Of a DNA stretch of 64,000 nt, positions 1 to 8,840 are shown piece by piece (position 1 is the stretch's first letter; each line of letters opens with the position of its first letter). The position numbers and the translations under genes are program-made. The DNA comes from an uncultured Muribaculaceae bacterium (lineage in GTDB: Bacteria > Bacteroidota > Bacteroidia > Bacteroidales > Muribaculaceae). The stretch lies in the NCBI GenBank assembly GCA_910587235.1, contig CAJUKD010000001.1, positions 124,001 to 188,000 of the forward strand. Direction: 5' to 3'. A model generated the notes under the pieces. The model did no database searches. It was not told the origin of the DNA and worked only from the letters and a program-made list of their open reading frames with translations.

Positions 1-2259
1 GTAGGCGCGGAGCACGTGCAGACGGTCGGCATCTTCAAGATATTTCCAGTGTACGATTTTTGGATCTGTGTTGTTGCCGTTGTTGCTGTCTTTGGTGTTC
101 TGCTGGTTGCCGAGTTCACCGAACTGCCATATCATCTTGGGACCGGGTGTTAGAAGCATCTGTACGCCGACGGAGGCCAGGCGCTTCATGGTTACGGCTT
201 TGTCGCCCTTGACCTGCGGAGTCACGCCCCAGGTGTCGACCTTGTAGCCCATTCGTTGCTCGTCGTGGCTTTCGGCATATGATACGGTGGAACCCCAGGG
301 GCGGTTTCCCTGATTGCGTGAGAAGAACTGGTTCATGCCCATGGCACCGTTGTCCCAGCCCATGGCATACTGGCAGGATGCGTCGTTGATGTTTGCCCAT
401 TGTAGCTGTCCGTCTTCGCCGAGTTCGATTTCCTCTTTTGATCCGGCAAGGTCTTCGTTGATGTGGATACCGTCGGGTTTGACAGACTTGATGACGCCGT
501 GCAGGCGTTTCATGCGGTTGACACGTGAGGCATTGTAGGCTTCTGTGCCGGAAGAGTAGCTGTCATTGTCGCCAAGGCCTTTTACGAGGTCGAAGCGGAA
601 TCCGTCGACATTGTATTCTTCAAGCCAGTAGACAAGTGCGTCGGTCCATTGCTGCTGCACCAGTGCGTTGCCCTGATTCCAGTCGTTGAGCACGCTGTAA
701 TCGTGGGGTGCAACCTTGTTGTAGAACGGATTGGAGTTGATGTCGTACATCTGATACCATGGGTGCAGACCGTCGCTCTGGTTGAACACGATGTCAAGGA
801 TGACGGCTATACCTGCTTTGTGGCATTCTTCGATGAAATCCTTATAGTCGGTGGGGGAGCCATAGGCTTTGTCGGGAGCGAGGTAGAAGTTTGTGTTGTA
901 GCCCCATGAGTTGTTGCCGTTGAATTCCATGATTGGCATAAGTTCCACGGCATTAACGCCGAGATCCTTAAGATAAGGAATCTTTTCAATGGCTTTGCGT
1001 ACGGTTCCGTTGGCGGAGGCTACGCCTTCATTGCCAGTGAAATCGCGGAACAGGAGTTCGTAGATCACCAGATTGTCATGGTCGGGAATGGTGAAGTCGG
1101 AGAATTCGTATTCGTCGATGTCGCCGCGATACACGCCCAGCATCACGTCCGAGAATTTCTCGTAGGGGTACTGTGGACGGTCGGGCCAGATTGTCTTTGA
1201 CAGATAACGGTCGTTGTAGCAGTCCAGAATAAGGTGGGCGTATGGGTCGGCGACTTTGTAAGTGTCGTCGACAACGAAGTAGTAGGGATACCATTCATTG
1301 TCGGCAAGGCCGTCGACAGTGATCCAGAAATAGCGGTTACCCTGATAGTCCTGGTATTTCATCATGTTTTTGCCGAGGAACTTGTAGTCGTCCCACGAAG
1401 GCACGAGCATAACGCTGGTCTTGCCGGGAGCGGCGAGGCAGAATGTCACTGTGCCGTCGGTATTTTTGACAGCACCCATACGGGGTGTACCGCCGGGATA
1501 AGTTTCGGCTTGTGACTGGCCGGGGAAAGCGATGTCGAAGCTTTCGCTGCGGGTAACATCTCCTTGGGTAGCGCGGGCTTCGATGCTGTATTCACCTTTT
1601 TCTGTGAAATTGATTTCCTTGCTGAGAGTCGATGCGTTGGCGGCTGATGCGACAGGTGTTCCGTTCATCAGAATTTCAAGTTTGCCGGCAGAAGTTGTGT
1701 TGACGGTGAAAGTCATGGCCGTAGGCTGTGATATCACGCGTTTGGGCGAGCTGCAGTTGAATTGCATCTGGAAGCCTTCGGGCATTACGTCGACATAGAT
1801 ATCGCCTCCTGTGGCTGTCTTGCATTCCTTGCGGCCGTCGGCGGTGCGGAATACAAGAGCAATCTGTTTTACCGTTTCCGAAGGGTCCGTAATGCCGAAA
1901 TAGCCGGCTATGGTGCCGATCGACAATGTATATGTGTTCGGGCTTATGTACTTCAGATGGTTTTTGTCTGTGTTGGCCTCCTGGGCATTGCCTGACGACG
2001 GCCAGGGGAAAATGGTATATTTCCAGTCGCTTCCGCTCGTGCTCTTACTTGTTATAAGGCCTATATGGGCGTAGATTTCCTCCGACTGCGGTGCGTTGGC
2101 GAAAACCTGATTGCACAGAGGGGAATCGGAGTGGAAAGTAAGCACAATGTCGCTGCTTGATTGTTGAAGAATCAGCGGCGACGACGTCACAATCTGAGCT
2201 GCCGGTCGCTGTACTGCTATAGCCACGACCGCAAGCATCATAAGAAAAATTTTTCTCAT
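1..2259 (-). CDS. secreted GH13 alpha-amylase, 3' end cut by window
   Basis: Hydrolyses alpha-1,4-glucans such as starch, outside the cytoplasm. The 753 codons present start with a signal peptide (MRKIFLMMLAVVAIAVQRPAAQ). About 350 residues of beta-sandwich-like N-terminal region follow, probably a Bacteroidota-specific domain and then a CBM48-like module, and then the GH13 barrel. The catalytic residues are visible: nucleophile D557 in DGFRFDLVKG, acid/base E602 in HINEDLAG and the transition-state aspartate D666 in ESHDEQR. The barrel entry motif is NAVELMPIMEFNGN. The start is the first Met and directly precedes the signal peptide. The gene leaves the window still in frame, so its C-terminal beta domain is not seen. 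It lies 181 bp downstream of a co-oriented membrane regulator, which suggests a starch or maltodextrin locus continuing beyond position 1. The family is certain; the exact substrate (amylase or pullulanase-like) is inferred. Confidence 0.93.
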   Translation of the reverse strand, partial: MRKIFLMMLAVVAIAVQRPAAQIVTSSPLILQQSSSDIVLTFHSDSPLCNQVFANAPQSEEIYAHIGLITSKSTSGSDWKYTIFPWPSSGNAQEANTDKNHLKYISPNTYTLSIGTIAGYFGITDPSETVKQIALVFRTADGRKECKTATGGDIYVDVMPEGFQMQFNCSSPKRVISQPTAMTFTVNTTSAGKLEILMNGTPVASAANASTLSKEINFTEKGEYSIEARATQGDVTRSESFDIAFPGQSQAETYPGGTPRMGAVKNTDGTVTFCLAAPGKTSVMLVPSWDDYKFLGKNMMKYQDYQGNRYFWITVDGLADNEWYPYYFVVDDTYKVADPYAHLILDCYNDRYLSKTIWPDRPQYPYEKFSDVMLGVYRGDIDEYEFSDFTIPDHDNLVIYELLFRDFTGNEGVASANGTVRKAIEKIPYLKDLGVNAVELMPIMEFNGNNSWGYNTNFYLAPDKAYGSPTDYKDFIEECHKAGIAVILDIVFNQSDGLHPWYQMYDINSNPFYNKVAPHDYSVLNDWNQGNALVQQQWTDALVYWLEEYNVDGFRFDLVKGLGDNDSYSSGTEAYNASRVNRMKRLHGVIKSVKPDGIHINEDLAGSKEEIELGEDGQLQWANINDASCQYAMGWDNGAMGMNQFFSRNQGNRPWGSTVSYAESHDEQRMGYKVDTWGVTPQVKGDKAVTMKRLASVGVQMLLTPGPKMIWQFGELGNQQNTKDSNNGNNTDPKIVHWKYLEDADRLHVLRAY

Positions 2260-2357
2260 GTCGTTTTTGTGGATAGGTTTGAGGTTTTATGAATAAATAA
2301 GTATGTAGTATCCGTGAGGTACGGTATCGCGGCGATTGCCGGATAGATCATTCTTGA

Positions 2358-2365
2358 CAAAGTTA
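2358..2365 (-). promoter_or_regulatory. -7 element upstream of amylase
   Basis: The minus strand reads TAACTTTG, a full match to the Bacteroidota -7 consensus TAnnTTTG, 98 bp before the amylase start codon. No TTG-type -33 box lies at the usual 19-21 bp spacing, so activation by the neighbouring regulator is plausible. The 5' leader would be about 90 nt. Confidence 0.5.
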
Positions 2366-2440
2366 CGACAAAATACGACACGCTTTAAAGAAAACGTGTT
2401 AAAAGTGCTTATTGTTCGTTTTTAATTATGATATTGTTTG

Positions 2441-3991
2441 TCAGGGCCGACGCTGTTGTATGAAAGAGTCGAGGTCATCCTCTCGTCCCAGTCCGAGTGT
2501 TCGTCGGATGCGGTAGCGGCTTTTGTGGACACTGTCGCGGGATATGCCGATGGCAAGAGCTATCTCGTCGGTACTGCGGTGGAGAAATATCAGCATACAG
2601 ATCAGCTCGAGCGAAGGCGTAAGATCCGGATAGTCGCGTCGAAGTTCTGGCAGGAAATGCGGATAGGCGGTTGCGAACGAGCGCTTGAATTCGGCTTCAT
2701 GTTCTTTTTCGAGAATCAGCGGAGTCAGCAGTGTAGTTTCCTGCAATTCGGGACGGCGGTTTTCCAGATCGCGGTTCAATGATTCGATCTGTTTGTTAAG
2801 ATCGACGCGGTCGGCGATAAGTGAGTCGATACGGCTTTGCTGTATGCGTCGTGTGCGCAGGTGGCTGCGGCGCTGGAATATGAATGTAAGGGAAATGGCA
2901 GCGAAAATGAATATGGCCAGGATACATCCGAGTAATATGCGTTGCTGTGCAAGTTCGAGCTGCAAGGCCAGTATCTTGTTTTCTTCTTCTTTTTGCGTTG
3001 CGCGGTGGCGGAAATCAGCGCCTGTTATACTTGCCAGTTTTTCTCGGTTGAGCAGTGTGTCGCGCAGTTCGTCGTACTTTAGGAAACGTTGTCCGAGGCG
3101 TTCGTATAAACCGGCATTGGCGTATGATTTCATAAGATCCGGATAACAGAATGATACGAAATCGAGATCCTGTGTTTTTATAAGGCTGTCGATCGCTTCC
3201 TCCATAAGAGTGACTCCTTCCATCGTGCGTCCGGTCTGGAAATAGGCAAGTCCGAGGCTGTATTTGACACCGTTTGGATCCCAGGGTTCGGATTCGAGTA
3301 TGCGTTCCAGAGTCGATATCGCCGCAGGTATGGAGTCGGGCAGTATGCCGCAGCTGATAATGAAGTCGGCCCGTTCGCTCAGTATTCCGTTGCGCAATTC
3401 GTCGGAATCAGATACCGTTTCGTCGCCGGCAATGGATTCGAGCGCGAGGTTGTAGCAGGCAAGAACGGAGTCCGGTTCCTGGAGCATATTGAAGATGGAT
3501 GCCCGCATTCTGTAGAGGTCGCTGAGCAGGCGCCCGCCGAGGCGCTTGCTGACATCGATAGCCCTGTCGTTTGATTCAAGGGCATTTTCCGACATGCCGA
3601 GAGTTATGTAAAGGTTGCCAAGGTCGCCGTAAAGTTGCACGACGCCTTCGGTATCGCCGTGTTCGGGGTGATTGTCGAGATAGTCCGATGCTTCGTGCAG
3701 ATATTCAGCCCCGCTTGCATAATCTCCGGCACAGCAACAGAATAATCCCATTTGAGAAAGAACTTCGACCGGATCGTCCGGGCAATCTCCTCGGCGAAGT
3801 TCGTCGACGGCTTTTTTCTGCATTGCTATGATTTCTTCTACAGGAGCATTGTGGTCGCGTAGTTCGAGGGCTTTGTTGTGAGGCGACAATGTTTCCGTCG
3901 CTTCCTTGTGGGCGGATTGCGGCGCTTTTTCATCAGAGCATGCCGCTGTGATCAATACAGTCGAAATTAAAATCAGCAGTGGTTTTTTCAT
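2441..3991 (-). CDS. TPR lipoprotein-type membrane regulator with C-terminal HTH (SusR-like)
   Basis: Probable one-component transcription regulator anchored in the inner membrane. Taking the Met of MKKPLLILISTVLITAACSDE as start gives 516 residues with a lipoprotein-like signal (lipobox TAAC). Next come about 320 residues of helical TPR-like repeats, one transmembrane helix near residues 350-372 (LLGCILAIFIFAAISLTFIF), a coiled coil and a helix-turn-helix near 469-497 (TDEIALAIGISRDSVHKSR). This order (periplasmic TPR, TM, cytoplasmic LuxR/sigma4-like HTH) is that of SusR-type starch regulators in Bacteroides, and the next gene is an amylase, so control of that gene is the natural inference. 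A longer frame opens at 4066, but a promoter lies inside it, which argues for 3991. A lipobox together with a TM segment is odd: the N-terminal segment may be an uncleaved anchor instead. Confidence 0.8.
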   Translation of the reverse strand: MKKPLLILISTVLITAACSDEKAPQSAHKEATETLSPHNKALELRDHNAPVEEIIAMQKKAVDELRRGDCPDDPVEVLSQMGLFCCCAGDYASGAEYLHEASDYLDNHPEHGDTEGVVQLYGDLGNLYITLGMSENALESNDRAIDVSKRLGGRLLSDLYRMRASIFNMLQEPDSVLACYNLALESIAGDETVSDSDELRNGILSERADFIISCGILPDSIPAAISTLERILESEPWDPNGVKYSLGLAYFQTGRTMEGVTLMEEAIDSLIKTQDLDFVSFCYPDLMKSYANAGLYERLGQRFLKYDELRDTLLNREKLASITGADFRHRATQKEEENKILALQLELAQQRILLGCILAIFIFAAISLTFIFQRRSHLRTRRIQQSRIDSLIADRVDLNKQIESLNRDLENRRPELQETTLLTPLILEKEHEAEFKRSFATAYPHFLPELRRDYPDLTPSLELICMLIFLHRSTDEIALAIGISRDSVHKSRYRIRRTLGLGREDDLDSFIQQRRP

Positions 3992-3996
3992 AGTGG

Positions 3997-4027
3997 CAAA
4001 AGTATTGTTGTCTGCATTGGCAAACAA
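3997..4027 (-). promoter_or_regulatory. promoter abutting the regulator start codon
   Basis: The minus strand shows TTG (4027-4025), 20 bp, then TACTTTTG (4004-3997), a good -33/-7 pair of the Bacteroidota primary sigma factor. Only five bases (CCACT) separate the -7 element from the ATG at 3991, so transcription should begin at or next to the start codon. Confidence 0.6.
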
Positions 4028-4084
4028 GTGCTTTATGCCATTGTCCATTTGTTTGTCCTGTTGCATAGGGACAATTTCGCGGTG

Positions 4085-5563
4085 TCAATATGCCAGGATA
4101 TTGCGTCTTGAAGCGTCGATACGCAGCAGTATGAACAGCAGTATGGTGAAGCCCCAGAGCGACGAACCTCCGTAGCTGAAGAACGGAAGCGGAATACCTA
4201 TCACGGGACACAGACCTATTACCATGCCTATGTTTATGCAGAAGTGGAATATAAAATACGATGCCACACAGTAGGCGTAGACGCGTCCGAAACTTGTCGG
4301 TTGCCGTTCGCCGATTTTTATTATGCGCAGGATAAGCGCCAGAAAAAGGAGAGTCACGGTCAAGGAACCTATGAAGCCTTCTTCTTCGCCTATGGTGCAG
4401 AATATGAAGTCGGTGTGCTGCTCCGGCACATATTTCAGTTTTGTCTGTGTGCCGTTGAGGAAGCCCTTGCCGAAGAAACCTCCGGAGCCTATGGCTATTT
4501 TTGACTGGTTTACGTTGTAGCCTGCGGCTTGAAGATCCTCGACGATGCCGAGTACTACATTGACGCGCATCTGCTGATGCGGTTTAAGATGGTCGAAAGC
4601 AAAATTCACCGAGAACATGAATACTACTGCGGCCAGTCCGGTGCCCATTGCGGCGAAGAGGCTGCGCTGATGACGCCGTATGGCTTCGATTCCTATATAT
4701 GCAGTGGCCACGATTATAGTTCCTATAGTCGCAGGCAGTCCCGGTATGTCGATTCCGGAAGCGGCAAGTGCGAACAGCAGTCCGGTGCATCCGGCGAACC
4801 AGAGAAATACATTGCGTGCAATGTCGAGGCGGCGGCTGTTGTAGGTGAAGCACATGACAGTCATTACAATCATAATCATCATCATCACGGCGAACTCGCC
4901 CGTCGGCATTCCGAGCAGCATCATGTCTGTGAATTTGATGGTGACCACGAAAATCACCACTGCGAACAGAGCGGCAAAAAGGATAAGTCCGCTCATACCC
5001 TCGCGGTAGAGCACGAAGAAGAGTGACAGGAATGTCAGTGCCGAACCGGTTTCATTCTGCGCAAGAATCAGGACTATAGGCAATAATATTATCAGCAGGG
5101 CGCGGGCATAGTTGCTGAATTTAGCGTTTAGCGCGAACTGGTAGGTGCTGAATAGTTTGGCCAGAGCCAGAGCTGTGGCGAATTTGGCGAATTCGGCCGG
5201 TTGCAGGCTCATCGGTCCGAATGAGAGCCACGAACGGGAACCTTTGATGTCGTGGGCTATAAGAGGTGTGATTGCCAGAAGAATAACGACAGCCACATAT
5301 ATGGGGTAGGCGTATGTTTCGTACATGCGGGCGTTGACAAGCAGCAGTATAAAGCCCAACACAAGTGAAAGCCCTATCCAGCGCAGCTGTTTCCCCGAAA
5401 ATTCATCTGCGGATAACATGCTGGCGTTATCGAAGTTATAGCAGGCAGCATAGATGCTTATCATGCCGGCAATTACCATAATCAGATATATGATTACAGT
5501 AGGCCAGTCGAGGTTGCGGAATGCTTCCGAGGCATCATTTCTTTTTCGGGACCGGAGGAGCAT
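4085..5563 (-). CDS. rodA: RodA, SEDS peptidoglycan glycosyltransferase
   Basis: Polymerises lipid II into glycan strands for lateral wall growth, working with PBP2 in the elongasome at the inner membrane. The 492 residues are mostly hydrophobic, with about ten membrane segments. SEDS hallmarks are present: the extracellular-loop motif EQHTDFIFCTIGEEEGF, which carries the catalytic Asp, and the C-terminal PFFSYGGSSLWG. The start at 5563 lies 29 bp inside the 3' end of mrdA, so the two are probably translationally coupled. It is the last gene of the mreB-mreC-mreD-mrdA-rodA series. A run of seven Met/Ile codons (MMMIMIV) near residues 227-233 is membrane helix, not a DNA repeat. At 492 residues it is longer than the roughly 370 of E. 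coli RodA, as is usual in Bacteroidota. Confidence 0.96.
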   Translation of the reverse strand: MLLRSRKRNDASEAFRNLDWPTVIIYLIMVIAGMISIYAACYNFDNASMLSADEFSGKQLRWIGLSLVLGFILLLVNARMYETYAYPIYVAVVILLAITPLIAHDIKGSRSWLSFGPMSLQPAEFAKFATALALAKLFSTYQFALNAKFSNYARALLIILLPIVLILAQNETGSALTFLSLFFVLYREGMSGLILFAALFAVVIFVVTIKFTDMMLLGMPTGEFAVMMMIMIVMTVMCFTYNSRRLDIARNVFLWFAGCTGLLFALAASGIDIPGLPATIGTIIVATAYIGIEAIRRHQRSLFAAMGTGLAAVVFMFSVNFAFDHLKPHQQMRVNVVLGIVEDLQAAGYNVNQSKIAIGSGGFFGKGFLNGTQTKLKYVPEQHTDFIFCTIGEEEGFIGSLTVTLLFLALILRIIKIGERQPTSFGRVYAYCVASYFIFHFCINIGMVIGLCPVIGIPLPFFSYGGSSLWGFTILLFILLRIDASRRNILAY

Positions 5564-7400
5564 AATAAATAGATGTGTTTAGCATTTGGTCTTCCATGTA
5601 CTGCCGTTCCGGGGCGATCTGCCCTTTGAGGTATTTTTCCATGACAAGGCTTCCTATAGGCACGCCGAATGTCGCTCCCCAGCCGCCGTTCTCTACGTAG
5701 ACGGCCACTGCAATCTGCGGATTCTCGAAGGGTGCGAATCCCATGAAAGCGGAATGATCCTTGCCATGCGGATTCTGTGCCGTGCCGGTCTTTCCGCATA
5801 CCTCTATTCCCGGAATTGCGGCGCGACGGCACGTGCCACCGATGACAGCCATGCGCATGCCTTCGGCCACAGGTGCGTAATAATGGCTTTCTATGGTCGG
5901 GTAGTGCTTCTCCGCGGTTCCATCGGGCAGGACGGTGTCGGCGATCTGTTTGACCACGTGCGGTGTGATGTACCAGCCGCGGTTGGCTATGGTGGCGCTG
6001 AGGTTGGCTATCTGCAGAGGTGTGGACAGGATTTCCCCTTGACCGATCGATACTGATATGATGGTATTGGCGCTCCAGCGGCCTTCGCGGTAGAACTTGT
6101 CGTAGAATTTGGCATTTGGGATGAATCCGCGGCTTTCTCCCGGCAGGTCGACACCGAGGCGGTAGCCGTAGCCCATCGATACAAGATGGTTCTTCCAGAT
6201 TTCGAATGCTGCGGCAGAGCTTCCGTACTTGCTTCGGCGGTCGATCATTGCCTTGAAGCCCCAGCAGAAATAGGCGTTGCACGATGTCTGTAAAGCCGGT
6301 TTGAGCGGCAGCGGTGAACCGTGGGCGTGGCAGCCTACTTTCAGACCACCGTTTATATAGCCTCCGTGGCAAGGGTAGGTGGTATTCAGGTCGATAATGT
6401 TTTCCTGCAGGAGTATGAGTCCCTGTGTGGGCTTGAATGTCGATCCGGGAGGATATGCAGCCATCAGGGCACGGTCGAACAGCGGCCATGCCGGGTCGTT
6501 GACAAGCTTGCGGTAGTTTTCTCCGCGCTGGCGTCCGACAAGCGAGTTAGGGTCGTAGGTCGGTGTGGACACCATGCACAGAATCTCGCCCGTTGCAGGC
6601 TCGATGGCCACTACGGCTCCGCGTTTGCCGACCATAAGCGATTCGGCGTATTCCTGCAGTTTTATATCGAGGCTCAGGCGTAGTTCGCGACCCGGAACGG
6701 GTGCTACGTCGAAGGCCCCGTCCTCGTATCGGCCCTGTATGCGGCCATGGGCGTCGCGCATCAGTATTTCTACGCCTTTGATGCCTCGCAGGTATTTCTC
6801 GTAACTTTTTTCTATGCCCAGATCGCCAGTGTAGTCGCCGGGTGCATAGTAATCGTCGCGGTCGATATCGTCGGCGGATACTTCACGAATGTTTCCCAAT
6901 ACGTTGGCTGCCGTAGAGTGATTGTACTGCCGCAGGATGCGTTTCTGGATAAAGAATCCGGGAAAACGGTATAGCTTTTCCTGAAGACGGCCGTAGTCCT
7001 CGGATGAAAGCGCCGTCATGAAGCGTTGCGGTGTGTAGGTGGAGTAGCCGCGGTTGATGCGTTTGTCTTTCATGTCGGCCATGCGGCGGTCGAACTGTTC
7101 GCGTGTGATGTTGAGGGTGGTGCAGAAATCGAGTGTATCGAAAGGTTCGACCTCGCGCGGGATAAGCATGACATCATAGGCCGGCTGGTTGAACACCACC
7201 AGTTCGCCGTTGCGGTCATAGATTATGCCGCGCGACGGATATATCGTTTTTTTCAGGAATGCGTTGGAATCGGCCGACTTCTTGTACTTCACTTCATTTA
7301 TCTGCAGGTCGAAAAGACGCACAAGATAAATCAGCGCTATCAGGACAATGAAACCGCCTATTATATATTTCCTTTTTTCGAGATTATAGTTTTTTCTCAC
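5535..7400 (-). CDS. mrdA: penicillin-binding protein 2, elongasome transpeptidase
   Basis: Cross-links peptidoglycan during rod elongation as partner of RodA. A single N-terminal anchor lies near residues 12-30 (YIIGGFIVLIALIYLVRLF), then the class B PBP dimerisation region, then the transpeptidase domain. Active-site motifs are in order: STFK (Ser near 319, in PPGSTFKPTQG), SCN near 373, and KTG near 537 (CGKTGTAQNPHG). The 621-residue length fits the PBP2 family. The start overlaps mreD by 17 bp and the end overlaps rodA by 29 bp, so this is an operon core. Confidence 0.97.
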   Translation of the reverse strand: MRKNYNLEKRKYIIGGFIVLIALIYLVRLFDLQINEVKYKKSADSNAFLKKTIYPSRGIIYDRNGELVVFNQPAYDVMLIPREVEPFDTLDFCTTLNITREQFDRRMADMKDKRINRGYSTYTPQRFMTALSSEDYGRLQEKLYRFPGFFIQKRILRQYNHSTAANVLGNIREVSADDIDRDDYYAPGDYTGDLGIEKSYEKYLRGIKGVEILMRDAHGRIQGRYEDGAFDVAPVPGRELRLSLDIKLQEYAESLMVGKRGAVVAIEPATGEILCMVSTPTYDPNSLVGRQRGENYRKLVNDPAWPLFDRALMAAYPPGSTFKPTQGLILLQENIIDLNTTYPCHGGYINGGLKVGCHAHGSPLPLKPALQTSCNAYFCWGFKAMIDRRSKYGSSAAAFEIWKNHLVSMGYGYRLGVDLPGESRGFIPNAKFYDKFYREGRWSANTIISVSIGQGEILSTPLQIANLSATIANRGWYITPHVVKQIADTVLPDGTAEKHYPTIESHYYAPVAEGMRMAVIGGTCRRAAIPGIEVCGKTGTAQNPHGKDHSAFMGFAPFENPQIAVAVYVENGGWGATFGVPIGSLVMEKYLKGQIAPERQYMEDQMLNTSIYYAPPVPKKK

Positions 7401-7905
7401 GTCGGCTTATGGTGAGGCTGTCGATTGCGTAAATTAGGAGGATGGTGTAGATGGCGCTGGTTACGGTGCGCAGCACAAGTAATCTGAAAATAAAGAACTG
7501 GAACGCCTCGATTGAGAATACGAGCACACAGTACAGGAACACCATTGTGGAAATGTACTTGAAGTACTCGGCATGTCCCATGGCGCGGAGCGACGGCATG
7601 CGTCCGGCAAGGTCGTCGTCCATCGAAACATAGAGGTGGAATATTGGCTTGCGTGCGAAAGCAAGTATTGTGCACGAAAGAGCGTTTACTCCGGGGGTGT
7701 CGCTGAATATGTCCACACACAGGCCGGTAAGAAAACCGGCTGCAACCGATAGGTTTGTGCCGAGGGTCACAGGCAGTATTATAATCAGATATATGAAAAC
7801 CAGCGGAACGGCAGTGCCGAAAAGCACAAGATGATTGAACACCAATGCTTGCGCGGGCACCAGCAGCAGGAATGTCAACAGGAATTTCAGACTTGTGCGG
7901 TTCAT
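7384..7905 (-). CDS. mreD: MreD, rod-shape membrane protein
   Basis: Integral membrane subunit of the elongasome linking MreC and MreB to the wall synthases. The 173 residues are almost wholly hydrophobic, with about five predicted helices. The motif LCVDIFSDTPGVNALS matches the conserved MreD loop (D-x-F-x-D/S-x-x-G-x-x-A). Position between mreC and mrdA supports the call, because MreD is poorly conserved in sequence. It starts 31 bp after mreC and overlaps mrdA by 17 bp. Confidence 0.92.
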   Translation of the reverse strand: MNRTSLKFLLTFLLLVPAQALVFNHLVLFGTAVPLVFIYLIIILPVTLGTNLSVAAGFLTGLCVDIFSDTPGVNALSCTILAFARKPIFHLYVSMDDDLAGRMPSLRAMGHAEYFKYISTMVFLYCVLVFSIEAFQFFIFRLLVLRTVTSAIYTILLIYAIDSLTISRREKKL

Positions 7906-7936
7906 TGTTTAGGGAAAAAGTAATGATTTGTCCGGT

Positions 7937-8812
7937 TCATCGCATTCCGGTCTGTTTGCGCTTTACTTTGTCTTTGTTCTCGTCGGCGGCTATGTTTCGA
8001 AGTTCGTCGCTGCTGTTGTTGCGGAGCACCTGTACGTTGCCGAGTGTCGTGAAGTCGGCGAAGAGGCGTATTTTCAGTGTGAAGAAATTTCCGCTGTGGT
8101 CGTCGTCATCGTCAAGAACTTCGCCTACAGGCAGGCCTGAGGGGAATACAGCCGAATATCCGCTGGTGATTATTGTGTCGCCGGGCACGAATTCGGCATG
8201 GTGCGGCAACTCTTCGAGCAATGCAATGTCAGGCGAATTGCCGTCCCATACGAGCGACCCGAAGTAGTTCGTGCGTTTGATTTTGCACGACAGGCGGAAT
8301 TTCGGGTTGAGCAGCGAGATGACACGTGAATTGTGTTCTCCGACATTGCTGACGATTCCGACAACGCCGTTGCGGTCGACTACCCCAAGCTCCGGAGCCA
8401 CGCCTTCGGCGCGTCCTTTGTCGATGGTCAGATAGTTGAACGGACGGTAAATGCTGTTGTTGGTGACATTGGCAACGATGAAATCGAACGGGCGTACGCC
8501 GGAGTCGACGACCATGGTATCGGTATACATTTCTTCTTCAAGCTGGAGGATGTGTCGGCGCAGACCTACGAGTTCGGCCTGCAGCTCGGCATTCTGGCGG
8601 TTGAGGTCGTCGTTGATTTCCCTGAGGTTGAAGTAAGAACTTACGTTATAACCCGTGCGGTAGACCGCCGATGACATTCGTCCGGCCGAAGTCAGGAACA
8701 CGTGCTCCTGATACGGATTGCCATGAAACAGCAACACGCAGCTTGCCACCACAAAAAATGTGAAGACAAACCACTTGCTGTTGCGTATGAAGAAATTGAA
8801 TAGTTCGTTCAC
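7937..8812 (-). CDS. mreC: MreC, rod-shape periplasmic scaffold
   Basis: Periplasmic scaffold that connects MreB filaments with PBP2 and RodA. The 291 residues comprise one N-terminal membrane helix (about 13-30, KWFVFTFFVVASCVLLF), a coiled coil near 62-100 and a double beta-barrel. Recognisable family segments are YRPFNYLTIDKGRAEGV, GVVDRNGVVGIV and SGYSAVFPSGLPVGEV. The tail is charged (DENKDKVKRKQ). It lies 28 bp after mreB and 31 bp before mreD. Confidence 0.96.
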   Translation of the reverse strand: MNELFNFFIRNSKWFVFTFFVVASCVLLFHGNPYQEHVFLTSAGRMSSAVYRTGYNVSSYFNLREINDDLNRQNAELQAELVGLRRHILQLEEEMYTDTMVVDSGVRPFDFIVANVTNNSIYRPFNYLTIDKGRAEGVAPELGVVDRNGVVGIVSNVGEHNSRVISLLNPKFRLSCKIKRTNYFGSLVWDGNSPDIALLEELPHHAEFVPGDTIITSGYSAVFPSGLPVGEVLDDDDDHSGNFFTLKIRLFADFTTLGNVQVLRNNSSDELRNIAADENKDKVKRKQTGMR

Positions 8813-8840
8813 GGAGCCGGGACAGCTGCCAGGCGCAGGC

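Noticed and set aside
4867..4890. CATCATCAT-like tandem triplets
   Set aside because: They encode the Met/Ile-rich transmembrane run of RodA and are not a repeat element.
5494..6489. A 331-codon minus-strand frame
   Set aside because: Out-of-phase copy of the mrdA region. Composition is Arg/Pro/His-rich with no domain, while mrdA has all three PBP motifs.
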